A stretch of 64,000 nt of DNA from Tubiluchus corallicola (lineage: Eukaryota; Priapulida; Priapulimorpha; Priapulimorphida; Tubiluchidae). Every line of letters begins with the position of its first letter. Position 1 is the stretch's first letter. Below, one piece after another: positions 9,066-21,440 of the stretch. The notes under the pieces are model-generated. The model saw only the letters and a program-made list of their open reading frames with translations. It was not told where the DNA came from and did no database searches. Position numbers and translations under genes: made by a program. The DNA lies in the NCBI GenBank assembly GCA_030141605.1, contig JAQGDQ010002372.1:496001-560000 (forward strand). Reading direction: 5' to 3'.

Positions 9066-11140
9066 TCCCTCGCGCTTTTCGCGAAAAAGTTTTAACGGAA
9101 ATGCATTCATCTCCAACTGCAGGCCATTTTGGACAAAACAAAACTCTCGATTTACTGCGGCAGCGCTTGTTTTGGCCGGGAATGCGGCAAGATGTTGAAA
9201 TATGGACGCGAACTTGCGAAATTTGTTGCAAGAAAAAGGGGCCGCAGCGAAAACCTCGTGCACCTTTACAACTATACCGTGTGGGCGCGCCTATGGAACG
9301 AATCGCCATTGACGTGGCAGGTCCTTTTCCGTTGTCTAATTCTAACAACAAATACATATTAGTTGCAATGGATTATTTCACAAAATGGCCGTAATGCTAT
9401 CCCTTACCGAACCAAGAAGCCGAGACTATAGCTGCAGTATTGGTAAACGATTTCTTTTGCCGATTTGGGTTACCAAACGAAATTCATTCAGACCAAGGCC
9501 GAAATTTTGAAAGTAAGGTCTTTCAGCAATGCTGTAATCTTATGGGTATTGAGAAAACTCGAACGACTGCGCTTAACCCAAAAAGCGATGGAATGTGCGA
9601 GCGCTTTATAAGGACCATTTCCCGACAGCTTGCGCAATTCAGTAGTGCCCACCAGCGTGATTGGGATGAAAAGATCCCTTTGTTTTTGCTTTCATACAGA
9701 TCGGCTGTACATGACTCAACTGGATTCACCCCTGCTCAAGCCATGTTTGGTTGAGAATTAAGGCTGCCTCTTGATCTATTAACAGGACGCCCACCTTCAA
9801 ACATTGATTCAAGTACTGTCGTTCAGTATGTTAAAAATCTTGAGAATCGTCTACATGACGTTCACCATTTCATCAGAGAAAACCTTCGCATTTCCCATGA
9901 AACAATGCGTAGACGCTATAATGTCCGTTCTCGTTATGTTCAATTTTCTGTTGGGGAAAAAGTTTGGTTTTTTAACCCTCAGCGTAAAATCGGTCGCAGT
10001 CCAAAGCTTCAGTCTGATTGGCTGGGACCTTATGAAATCATAACACGTCTCTCAGATGTTGTCTATCGTATACGTTTGCCGGGACCAAGAGAAAGATGCA
10101 AAATTGTTCATGCAGATCGTCTGTGGCGTTATACGCCAGCCACTGGATTTTCCTGGACACCTGGTGAAACGCCTTCACTCAATGAATTATCTGACAGCCA
10201 AGCTACAGTAACTTATAGCCTTGATCCCGAAGTTAGTGCCGATAAATCCAATGCCGATCCATCGGGTATCGATAAATCTAAATCTGAACAGAACATTGAA
10301 CTCGAGCCACAACTGACAGCACTTGATCGTTCTGTATCTCTCGATTCTTTCGGATTGCCGCCACCTCCATACTCACCATGCAGAATAGCTGATTATAATG
10401 ATGAGCACAATGAAAATGCATCGAGTTTTCCAGCCCAAATTCCAGAACTACTTAATTCCTCCATGCCAGCCTTAACTCCTATTCGTGATCAACTTTCCCT
10501 TCCCCATGACAATTCATCCAACGGTGATGTACGGCTTTCATTGCCCACCTTATCTCCGCCTATACCAAAACCTCGAACATCCACTCCCAAAAGAGTTGAT
10601 TTTCCCGGCTCAACTACTCTTAGTTTACTTGGCACAGCCGACTCTGCTGAATTTATTCCCGACGAATCAACTCGACAACTCATTAACGAATGGCTTCCTG
10701 GTAGCTCCAGTTCAGCAATTGCTGAGGACTCCTCTGAAAAGGCCGGCGATAGTGTACGCACGCCTCTTTCGGGCGAGCAGTCTACCTAGGTGAACCATTC
10801 TAGGAGCAATGTTGAGTGTAATCTTGAAATAAACAATAGAAAAACTGTTGATAGACAACCCAAATCGTTTCAATCCAATCATAATGTAACCTCACAACCT
10901 ACGTTACCGGATCCTATTCTCTCTCCAACTTCTATTAATCCTGTTCTCGTATCAAGCGAGACCCATTCTAGCACACCACTAACCTTTTTGGAAGCCAATG
11001 CAGCCGATGACGTCCAGTTGCCGTCCAGTCCTCCCCGACCTTACCCCCGCAGGTCAAGACAACCTACAACCCACTATGGAAACTTCGCCTATGAAGACCC
11101 TACTGCACATCGAATACGCAATCCGAGACTTGAGAAATGA
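9066..11140 (+). pseudogene. Gypsy integrase and C-terminal extension
   Basis: One frame runs the whole way, broken by three stops. The zinc-binding HHCC box is visible (MHSSPTAGH ... CEICC), then the core with the DDE residues: D in RIAIDVAGPF, D in HSDQGRNFES and E in MCERF. Next comes the GPY/F module (SDWLGPYEIITRLSDVVYRI). The tail of about 340 residues is rich in Pro and Ser and ends RRSRQPTTHYGNFAYED, a basic end typical of Gypsy pol products. The TAA at 9392 and TGA at 9752 fall inside the integrase. The TAG at 10787 cuts off the tail. Confidence 0.9.
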
Positions 11141-12935
11141 AATGCTAGGAGAGTTCTGTCATCTTAACCCTCACTTTACAAGCAAGAAAATGCTCGAGTT
11201 TAGATGCACTCATAGAATTACTTACGCGAAACATTTTCGTAATTCCAGCAACTATTCTATGTGACACATCCACATTAGCACTTAAGAATGGAGTTGTAAC
11301 TACTTACACATGTCAAATTCGAAAATACGTGACTAGATGCTTGTTTAACTCGAAGTATATAATTTACTTAATAAGCATGTTTCAAAATGTAAAAAAAAAT
11401 ATTTTTTTGCAGCTGAGGAACCAAGAATTGAACATATTTCCTTGGCTGTATATTGATTACCTCATGTCAATGATGTCATTATTATTGTTGTCGTATTTTG
11501 TGAAAAAATGGAATTTTCACTCTTCTTTAAGGAGAGGAGGAGAGGCGAATATATTAGTTTTTGTTCTATATTCTTAAGTGGCCGTATTGGAAATCAACTG
11601 TGTATTCTTTAATTAAATTTTGAGTTTTTTTCTTGAATGGAATTTAAAAAAAAGGATAATTGTTCTGTAAATAGTTATTGCAAATTGTCATTTGTTCTAA
11701 CATTAATCTCGAGAGATAAATGGCAGAACAAATATTTCATTTTTGCTAAACAATTACCGTTTGTTTAGACTGTTTCAGCTATGATGTACGAGTAGATAGT
11801 CGTGATCGAAATTCTCAATTTCGTTGTTTTAAGTCAACCGATTCCAGTTGATGCCTAGTTCTAATTAGTCTTTTTCGATAATTGACGTTTTGTTGTTGTT
11901 GCTTTCGTTCTTCGAGGTCCTATTTCTAGCTTCGCGACAAAGCCTTGCCCGTTGGCTACCATGTGAACAGAGCGACTTTGACCACTGACCAGCCCTCGGT
12001 TGCGTAAGTTAATCGAACACGGTAAGGTGTTAAATTTTTTTTAGAAGTTAAGTTGTCAGCATTGTTGTTGCTTATTAAAGATGTTGATTTATTTAAAGAT
12101 AAAGTGGCATATAACTTTTTGTTTTTGGTTTCCCGCTATGAATATAGTTGGTGTAAGCAGATTTACTACCTTTTTTCTGTTGTACAGCACAGCTATTTTG
12201 GAAATTTATGGAGAATCGACGTTTTTCGCCATAGGAGCCAATACTTAAGCTCAATAAATCTTATGCTGGGTCTGCAGTGGAAATTCACTTGAACTAACTG
12301 TATGCTTGACATGCGTACTAGCGTTCATCTTTTCCAGGCAAGCTCTACCAACCCAGGTGTTACACCCGTGGTATCGGATGCGTTGTTGCTTGACTAAGGG
12401 CTAGTCCACACCACACACCTTACTTGCATTTGCTTATTGAGACATAGTTGGTACTGGTGAATCGTTAAGAATCGCAGATCGTGCGGATTATTTACACTAC
12501 GTTACGTTTATTTACGGATAGCGGATATCTGATTACATTTATTTCGTTCATTTTTGCATTTTTACGTAGACATACTTAGGCATATTTAGTTGGAAGTTTT
12601 TTTAAGTCGACTCGCCGTTATATAAAAATTGTTGTTACTAGAAATGTAATGTTTAACTTTAATTTATTCATACAAGAAATCTGACATTGACTTCATCTTC
12701 TAGTTTGTAATTCGGTAGGCGTTATGCACTAGCTCATGTTGTTTTGTAGAATTGCCAGTCTTTGCAAAATATTTCTGTGATTCTATTTGATTAATGGAAG
12801 GAAAAACTTTTTGTATTGCCGATTAGCAGTGCTCGAACTTGCTTTCTGGTCTGTGTAGGTAGCTGTTCTTCTCCCTCCCGATGGAAGACTAGATCTTCAA
12901 AGAAGGGACTTCTTTGTCTGGAGGAAGGGGGACAG
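11141..12935 (+). other. Non-coding region after the Gypsy pol
   Basis: A purine-rich tract at 11529-11546 resembles a polypurine tract. No clean TG...CA LTR follows it that I can delimit. A GC-richer patch at 11890-12030 and another at 12335-12425 may be LTR or leader debris. 12838-12935 leads into a second polypurine tract (12919-12935) directly abutting the LTR-like block. No coding was seen. Confidence 0.35.
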
Positions 12936-13370
12936 TGTACTGCAGGGCTGTGATGAGGTAGTGTAATACTGGCAGGAGAATACAGCAGACTTCTCAGGTG
13001 TGCGTGTGAACTAGCACACGTCCGGCTTTAACTAGCACATAGACGCTTATTCTGACCTTGTGTTAGTGGGAGCCACTAGTCACGTGCACACCTGAGCTTA
13101 TAAAAATGGTAGGTCTGCTGTAGATCCTTGTCAGTGGTCAGTGGGCGTCTCATCTCATCTCAGCTCTGTTCGCACTTCATCAGGCTTTCTGTTGCTCCAT
13201 TCGGAAAGCTATCTGGAACAGTTATTTTGTTTGGGTAATAAATTGTCATTTTTATTTTATTCATTTTGGTTTTTGTCTTTGAGTCATGCCGCACGGTGTA
13301 GGCCGCGGTGCCATCCGTTCTGCTTCCACTAAAAGTGGAGAGCAGTCCAGTATTATCAGTTTATAACACA
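12936..13370 (+). mobile_element. LTR-like block with polypurine tract, TATA box and AATAAA
   Basis: A perfect polypurine tract (GGAGGAAGGGGGACAG, to 12935) is followed directly by TGTACTGCAGGG, the expected start of a 3' LTR. Inside are a TATA box (TATAAAA at 13099-13105), an initiator-like CAGTGGTCAGTGGG about 30 bases later and AATAAA at 13237-13242, all in the order U3-R-U5. The right end is uncertain; I place it at an ACA near 13370. No matching 5' LTR was seen in the window. It may be the 3' LTR of the Gypsy element at 7.6-11.1 kb, separated by inserted sequence, or belong to another element. Confidence 0.5.
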
Positions 13371-16300
13371 TAGATTTTGCGCGATGAGCATCTGCATGAG
13401 CACATCTTGCATCAGTGGACATCTTCTCGACCACATCCACCCAATTTTTTGAAAAAGTGCATAAAAACAGAAATCGGCTCGCATCTTGAAATCTTTGCAC
13501 AGAGTTCAAATGCTTTTTGAAAAGAGATGCATTCAAATTGCTGCGTTCTAAATGTATATGCATATTTCTATATGCATCATATCTATTAGTAATTGTTACC
13601 ACCAGAATTACTGAGTTTCCCATTGCCGTTAATAATTCGAAACCACGCGGAATTTTCGCTTATTGACTAGATAATAATAATAGTAATAGAAATAATAACA
13701 AAACAACGACGACGATGACAACAGCAACGACAACAGCAGCAACAGTACTACAACAGTATCTTCCCAGTTATGCGCAAAATATTTTAAGGGCGTCCTTCCG
13801 ACTTGTAGTTGCTAGTGTTATGTTAAGTAGGTTATGGTTATTCTGCCAATATATCCATGACCCATGCTTAAGCTAAGTTCTTTTAATTTCAGTAAAAACA
13901 AATTAAGCACAAAATAAAGTTGGCCAACTGATCAACTATCATAAGCTATATAATAATAAGCTATTCATCCGGCAAATGAAGAAGTAGATTCCCCTGTAAT
14001 GTTGTAATAATAAATTTGTGCAAATAGTAAATGCAGATTACACAGGCTATAATGTTGATCACACACTTACCTCTTAGTCTTATTGGAACATGCCTCCGCC
14101 TATAACCTTTTCTATTGTACACACCACGACTTTCACCTGGCTGAGCCATAAAAGTAATACAAATGAATAGTCCAATGATGGAACGCTAAAAACAAACAAG
14201 TAAAATAGCTTTTACTATAAGAAATGCACATTTTAAACTTGTTGAAGAGTTAAAAACGGTTTTATTAAATAAAACTTGCCGATTAGTGAGTAAATGTTCC
14301 AACATCCTCATTACTTTATCTAACTGTTTCAAACGTTTTTCATTGTTTTCAAATTCAAGTACATTAAACTATATTAAGTACTTAACATTTACCCATTTGT
14401 TATTTGATATAGAAGCCATATTTGCCGAAAAGAATTTTTCTGTAGTAACTAAAACAGTGTTTACGCAGAAAACGCAGAAAACCTTCTGTTAGCAATTGCG
14501 CCAGAAAGTGCCATCGTGCTCTGTAAATTACTGTTACACGTCGCGCTAGAACCGGTCAAGCACAAAACTTGAAAAGTGATATCAAAATAGGTACTGACAT
14601 ATAATTAAAATCAGAAAATCGTATTGTCGTGCATGTAAGAAGTTTGCATCGAGCAAAGGACATGTTTATAAAGTTACTGACCCCGTACCATGTACGATTA
14701 ATTTGTTCCGTGAGAACGCATTTATAACTCATTAATATTTTACACTTGTCAATGTTTCCTGAATCGTTGATAATTTTAGTGCAATGGTGTCAAATTATAT
14801 CTTATACAAAGGAATTTCATATCATCATGAGAAAATAATGTAGGCTAATGTAATGTAAATTAATGTAATGTAATGTAAAATAATGTAAATTTAGTGTGAC
14901 CGAAAATAATGTAGCCTAAACTTCGCGTGACCATTTGAACTATTAACTAGTTTTTAATGGTTGTCTTAGATTACGTGCTTGCAGCAGTAACACAGTTTTT
15001 AATGTTAATTTAAATTAAAGTGCTTAGCTAAGACATCTTCAACTATAATCGTAATGCAACACTAATTAATACTAGAAGTTAATATGCAGTTCTAATAAAA
15101 AATAGCACGTTTTTCACCATCAAGTACTGCAACAATCTAGCATTATAGCCTTAAGCTGGATAGCTTTACCTGCAGGTAACATAAAATTTGCAGCTTAATG
15201 TGTTAGATCGGTAAGTATGGAATTTCTTTCATCGGCAAAACAAACATTTAATTCTAGTAATATGCAGTCTTTAAATCGTTACTTTTTTGCATAGATCAGC
15301 AAAACACTAAATGTTCCTCATTGATGACATACATTTTTAAACGTTCTTGCTTCAAAACAACGGCGATACTTGAATAGGTGTCAACGTAGGAAGCAATCTA
15401 CTTAATTAAAAACAATCAACATAATTTACGGGAAATCACAACTAGCGCTTTTAAACAACTTGCCCTTTTTTGCCCCAAAAATGACCAAATTAATTTATAA
15501 TTTTAACACATTTAATTTAACAGATCATTTCCGTAAGTACGAAATCCACAGTACCGAAAAAACACTCGCACAAAGCACCGTCGCAAATCTAGCACAGCAC
15601 ACAAATTTTCAAGAATGTGGTACACAAATATAAAAGAAACCGTTTACCTTGGGATAAACAAATAAACACTGGAATATAACAGTTTTGGGGTGTTTTCGGG
15701 AGAACAAAATTTGCAGCAAAGCTCTTAATGGTGACAAACAGAAAACATAAGCTTCGACCTTATAATTTTTCTTTGGTCAAATATTGTAACGTTGACGTCG
15801 GCCAAGAAGTTCAAGGTTCAAGTCGGCAATGATGCGAGCTTCAGTTTGTTACAAACAATACCAAAAACGTGAAAACTAAACAGGAATTTGAAGGAATAAC
15901 GTGCATAAATTTTCTCTTACCGCCTCTATTGCTGGCTGTTTTACGGAACCGGTGCTTCGATGGAAAACGCACTGCCCACGCTCTTAATGAATTAACCGGA
16001 ACAATTACGTGCCTGCAAATGTAGGTAAAATGGCACAGTAAAAATTGCATAGGAAAAAACAGCACAAATGAAAACGCAGGAAAAAAAGTTGTATATATGT
16101 TATTTTGATGCATATAATTTGTATGACAAGACTAGAATGCGCTCAGCAGGAAACAGACCTCCGCCAAGGTCGAAAAACCCGTTCGTTCTTTCAATAGAAA
16201 AAACTAAAAACAAAGTTTTATAATAACATGCTATAATATACCTATATAAGTATTATATAGACTAGCAAAGGACCCAAAATATTTTGTTTATTAAACAGAA

Positions 16301-16482
16301 TTATAATGAATAATGCACAAACGTTTCACATGGTGTTTGTCTACATTTCTTTAACCATTTTGCTTTGGTAATAGACTGATAAACGTAACTAGCTCGTAGT
16401 TGTTTGCCCTGGTAGAGATAATAAAACAAGAATTCCCCTCTCTTGTAGCTAAGTCCTCATCTTCCCAAAAAGCTATAGCACT
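13371..16482. other. Stretch without a recognised gene
   Basis: AT-rich. It contains an impure trinucleotide tract (AAT, then ACG/ACA/AGC units) at about 13667-13757, and repeated TAATGTAATG words at 14840-14910. Short open frames here have no family resemblance I can recognise. Confidence 0.35.
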
Positions 16483-17900
16483 CCGTCTGAAACCTCCACG
16501 TAATTGCGTCACCAGTGTTGTCTGTGCGTAGTATTCGAGACCTCTACGAATTGCTTCACCAATGTTTTCTGTGCGTAGTATTCGAGACCTCTACGAATTG
16601 CTTCACCAGTGTTTTCTGTGCGTAGTATTCGAGACCTCTACGAATTGCTTCACCAATGTTTTCTGTGCGTAGTATTCGAGACCTCTACGAATTGCTTCAC
16701 CAGTGTTTTCTGTGCGTAGTATTCGAGACCTCTACGAATTGCTTCACCAGTGTTTTCTGTGCGTAGTATTCGAGACCTCTACGAATTGCTTCACCAATGT
16801 TTTCTGTGCGTAGTATTCGAGACCTCTACGAATTGCTTCACCAGTGTTTTCTGTGCGTAGTATTCGAGACCTCTACGAATTGCTTCACCAATGTTTTCTG
16901 TGCGTAGTATTCGAGACCTCTACGAATTGCGTCACCAGTGTTTTCTGTGCGTAGTATTCGAGACCTCTACGAATTGCTTCACCAATGTTTTCTGTACGTA
17001 GTATTCGAGACCTCTACGAAATGCGTCACCAGTGTTTTCTGTACGTAGTATTCGAGACCTCTACGAATTGCTTCACCAATGTTTTCTGTGCGTAGTATTC
17101 GAGACCTCTACGAATTGCTTCACCAATGTTTTCTGTGCGTAGTATTCGAGACCTCTACGAATTGCTTCACCAGTGTTTTCTGTGCGTAGTATTCGAGACC
17201 TCTACGAATTGCTTCACCAATGCTTTCTGTGCGTAGTATTCGAGACCTCTACGAATTGCGTCACCAGTGTTTTCTGTGCGTAGTATTCGAGACCTCTACG
17301 AATTGCTTCACCAATGTTTTCTGTACGTAGTATTCGAGACCTCTACGAATTGCTTCACCAGTGTTTTCTGTACGTAGTATTCGAGACCTCTACGAATTGC
17401 TTCACCAATGTTTTCTGTGCGTAGTATTCGAGACCTCTACGAATTGCGTCACCAGTGTTTTCTGTGCGTAGTATTCGAGGCCTCTACGAATTGCGTCACC
17501 AGTGTTTTCTGTACGTAGTATTCGAGACCTCTACGAATTGCTTCACCAATGTTTTCTGTGCGTAGTATTCGAGACCTCTACGAATTGCTTCACCAGTGTT
17601 TTCTGTGCGTAGTATTCGAGACCTCTACGAATTGCTTCACCAATGTTTTCTGTGCGTAGTATTCGAGACCTCTACGAATTGCTTCACCAATGTTTTCTGT
17701 GCGTAGTATTCGAGACCTCTACGAATTGCGTCACCAGTGTTTTCTGTACGTAGTATTCGAGACCTCTACGAATTGCTTCACCAATGTTTTCTGTACGTAG
17801 TATTCGAGACCTCTACGAATTGCTTCACCAGTGTTTTCTGTGCGTAGTATTCGAGACCTCTACGAATTGCTTCACCAATGTTTTCTGTGCGTAGTGTTCG
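16483..17900 (+). repeat. 47-bp minisatellite, about 30 units
   Basis: Contiguous head-to-tail units of 47 bases. Each contains GTAGTATTCGAGACCTCTAC and then GAATTGC(T/G)TCACCA(A/G)TGTTTTCTGT(G/A)C. The first unit is diverged and the last fades at 17900. Only three positions vary repeatedly: T/G in TGCKTCACC, A/G in CCARTG and G/A in TGTRCG. Every unit with GCGTCACC also has CCAGTG, and the A and G forms often alternate, suggesting spread of 94-base dimers by unequal exchange. There are no spacers, so it is not a CRISPR. Because 47 is not a multiple of three, short open frames across it are artefacts. Confidence 0.97.
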
Positions 17901-18893
17901 GTCAGGTTTTGTGAAAACAAAGAACGTGCGAAAAAACATATACTTTTCTTGGCAGTACTGCTCCATCCCCAATCCAGGAATCTGGTAAAAATTGTGTCTT
18001 TCTTGTCTCCTACTCTCATAGAAATCTATTAGGTGGGCCTTTGGGTAATAGACTTGCAGCTATAGACAGGCAAAAAACAAACAGCATGAAGCATAACTTC
18101 CTTGGTAGAGGTCAAAATAACGAAAATAATTATCCCGAACAATAACTCTAATTCAGAGCTCATGTTGTGTAAGTCGTTTGTCCCTCTTTTCCTATTTTTC
18201 CATTTGCACACTTTTTCCTTTTTTTCCTATGCCATTTTGACTTACGTCATTTTACCGGGCAGCAGTGCTTCCACGCCGGGATACTGATTCGTAAGAGGTG
18301 TCTATTTATAATATCACCCTGTGATCACCATCGTGATCCTGCATGAAGCGCGTATGAGAAAAAATTAAATTTTATTGAAAAATTAATTACGCTTCAAGTA
18401 ATTTTATAGAAAGTGCGAAAAAAGATTTACGAAAGCGGTTAACGCTTATGTTCATCGTAAAGACAAATTTCGTGTTTTATACTAAGATATGTAAGAATTA
18501 TATGGAGTTTACGATGAAATTTTCATGTTGCATAATGCTTATTACTGGACGCAAAGTGTTCGCTACATAAAAAAGCTAAGTGTGCATAACATCTATACTG
18601 AGGAAATAATGTCAAACTGCGGAAATTCGACTACATAAAACTAAAGTTAAAGTTTGTTAAATGAAACGTATAAAATGGAGTAACGCATAGGCCTGCTATT
18701 CTGTGTTAACAAAAATAATTGAAATTCAGTAGCGAGTAACGTTACAAGAAAATTTACGACAACATTTTGTGAAATTTCTGAACAATTGCTCAATTACAAT
18801 TACATGAACAGAGACGTACGTTAAGAGACTGGTAATAAATAAAAAATTAAAGGCCTTGAGGTCTGGCCACGTCAAAGCCGGGTTCAGCAACAA
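17901..18893. other. Stretch without a recognised gene
   Basis: AT-rich sequence right of the minisatellite. Only short open frames are present, none resembling a known family. Confidence 0.35.
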
Positions 18894-19108
18894 TTAGTTG
18901 CCCGTAGCGTCCAAAATGACCTTCTCGTACATCTCCTTGTACGGATGTTTTTCGTTTGGTTTGCCCAAGTAGTTACGCTGACATCGTAAGGGATAAGCTA
19001 GATTTAGCGCAAAAGCTGTTCCACTTCTCCGGTAATCACGGAACAAAAATAGCGAGAAAGCCAAGTGCGTTCTTTCACGTCATCGGGTCTCACCAGAGGG
19101 ATATACAT
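18894..19108 (-). CDS. Candidate terminal exon(s) of an unknown gene
   Basis: On the - strand, 18977-18894 gives 27 codons and a stop (RNYLGKPNEKHPYKEMYEKV then ILDATGN). It lies directly after an acceptor-like CTTACGATGTCAG. About 115 bases upstream an open segment (MYIPL at 19108-19094, with SGDPQ before it) ends at CTG/GTGAGA, a good donor in matching phase 0. A two-exon join over a roughly 116-base intron therefore keeps frame. The composition looks protein-like, but I do not recognise the family. No clear polyadenylation signal follows. It could be chance. Confidence 0.22.
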
Positions 19109-21173
19109 CTGCGGGTCGCCAGAACGGCTTTGTGCCGATACTAGTGATTTCAGCGTCAAGCTTCGCAACTGTGTAAAGCCATAAAGCTGCCCACAAGCTG
19201 TCTACAACGACGACACAAATACTCTGTTTCACCTTGAATTATTCACAAACTAAATTGTAATCCATATAGACTCTACAACTGCTATTTACAACAAAAGTAC
19301 TTCATCACAGTGAAACTGCATCTCCGCTCGAGGATCTTACGCTTACTGCCCGCAGCTGCGGAAAAGCAAGTACCGTCAACTGCTACCAACAGAAAAACGT
19401 ACCTTTTGACACAAGTCCTGAACTCAGTGAGCCCTAGCGACTGATAAGCGTGGATCCGTGAAAACAAACGTCAACAGGAACAAGCAGACATGTCAACGCT
19501 AGCTGGTTCGAAACCACTTGATGCCAAACCATGCCAGGTGCAAGCCGGACAAGCCAACAGGTAACAGAGCCCGTAACTTGCATAGCTTACGTGGAATACC
19601 GTAAAAAATATAAGGCAGTGTGTTTTTAACTGCTGCCAAGTAAAATAGCATGCCACCTTTTCTTTCAACTCGAATGAATAACATCATGATGAGGACAGGC
19701 TTCACTAAATAAGCTACTCACAGCTTGATGGTCCTACTGCATGTGTTGCTTTCATCTCACATTTTAGAATGTGTTCAATGCCACTCAATGCCACACGTGC
19801 CGTCAAAGATGTAACAGGTCCCGCAAAAAACCAATCAACATGTGCCTGAGAAAAAAAACTTGGAAAACAAGCTACGGTACCTGCTGATCATACCTTAGGT
19901 ATGCATTTTTTCTGTGACTTCTTTTTGGAGTGCAAGTTCTTGCAGAACTGCTTCTTTCGCGATCATTTTGAATATTAACGGGTAACAAACACCAATGTTA
20001 TTCAGGTTTGGGTAATAATCTGACTTAATTTAATCCAATAAGGACTGCAACACATTGTATACCATTTATCTACGTATAATGTTTTCTGAGATGTATGTAA
20101 CAATATAATGAAAAGCTTGATCTGCAGCCATCTTTGATTTTTTTAAATTTAAAACAAATTCAGCTTTTCCAAGAAAACACTCGTTAGGTTGCAACATAAC
20201 ATTGTATATGTCAGAAAATGAGGTGGCACCGCCCTTATCAGTAGTCCTCGCTATTATACTTATAGATCTCTAATAAATGATCTGTGAGTAAAGGTTTCTG
20301 TTCTGATTCACGACAACGATGATTGCTTGACTAGGTCGCTTGCAGTGTTGGATAAAGCTTTTAAGAAAATTTCGTGGCCACACTATCTATCTAAAAGACC
20401 AATTCGTTGGTTTTAATACATCCAGTTAACTCCAGTTATTACCGCATGCAATAGTCGCACTCAGGCTAAAATCCTTATACAGCATATTTTTTGAGTGAGT
20501 GTATGTGCCTATATGTGTGCGTTCGTGTCTATGATTATAACTGTCTTTGCTGTTTCAGGTACTGAATTTGAGAAAATAAACTTTTTCCTCCACAAGATGT
20601 CACCACAAGTAGAAAAGTATTTCTGTGGATACACAGCATAGAGATTCGCTGGCGGAATCGCTGCTGCCAGAAGATGGCGAGAAAATCGATTAGGATGCTG
20701 AGCTCTTTAGATGCTCTTCCTCTACTCCATTCGCCTTCGCAGTAGATAGGCTGTAATGTAGTAATATGATTGTGAAACTGTAAGGCACCAACCTATAGTT
20801 CGTAGCTTTGCAGTCTGTGTATACAATTTACAATCACGTGCTTACTGAAACTAGTTAATTGTACCTGACAGATCATCACTGCAAGTTCATACATTCGACA
20901 AGTTCAGTTAATCAAGAAAAGTCAGCTGCACAATAAAGTGATTATTGATGATTATCTGGCATGGAATCATTATAATTTTCATGGCCAGTTCTATACTGTA
21001 CTTGAAATCCTGTGAAACTCAATCGCTGCCTCAGTAATTGACATCGTTATCGACTCCTATCATTATTGCTGATACTACACAAGTATTATGATTATTATTG
21101 TTATCATTGTTCGTTTATAGTTGTTTTTGGCAAAGAAATACATTTGAGTATTTTGTTTAACATAAGCCATAGA
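19109..21173. other. Stretch without a recognised gene
   Basis: Short open frames on the - strand at 19282-19705 show no family resemblance. A GGTTCGAAACC box at about 19506 looks like a tRNA B box but no tRNA can be drawn around it. Otherwise AT-rich. Confidence 0.35.
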
Positions 21174-21394
21174 CAGGACTCCATGTGCGCATACTGCGTA
21201 ATGCGTGATGTATCCATAGGTTTCATAGGTCCGTGAATGCCGTGCGTATCAACAAAGCTCGCGGCGCTTTTTCAGCTATTTTTGGTTACTGTCCATGAAA
21301 ATTGGAAGTAATAATTTTTAGATGGCGTGTTTCCGTCGAAGTTTCAACGCGACAGTGATCAAGAAATAACAGCGATGGCATTAACTTTTCATTG

Positions 21395-21440
<46 letters not shown>

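Larger units (their letters stand above)
7564..11140 (+). mobile_element. Decayed Ty3/Gypsy LTR retrotransposon, pol region
   Basis: One element supplies, in canonical Ty3/Gypsy order, reverse transcriptase, RNase H, integrase (HHCC, DDE, GPY/F) and a proline/serine-rich C-terminal extension. The 5' LTR, gag, protease and the start of RT are absent. Damage includes a short deletion in RT near 7786, a frameshift near 9060, and in-frame stops TAA at 9392, TGA at 9752 and TAG at 10787. Between those lesions the coding sequence is well preserved, so inactivation is not very old. Autonomous transposition is impossible. Nearest-element assignment would need a database comparison. Confidence 0.93.

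Noticed and set aside
8238-9357. - strand frames within the Gypsy pol
   Set aside because: Shadows of the RT/RNase H/integrase frame, which carries all the catalytic motifs.
16483-17900. CRISPR-like repeat array
   Set aside because: Units are contiguous without variable spacers and the host is an animal genome, so it is a minisatellite.
17778-18019. Open frames on the - strand over the minisatellite end
   Set aside because: The unit length of 47 shifts frame each copy; the frames are fortuitous and end after a few units.
19495-19530. GGTTCGAAACC B box
   Set aside because: An isolated match with no A box or cloverleaf.
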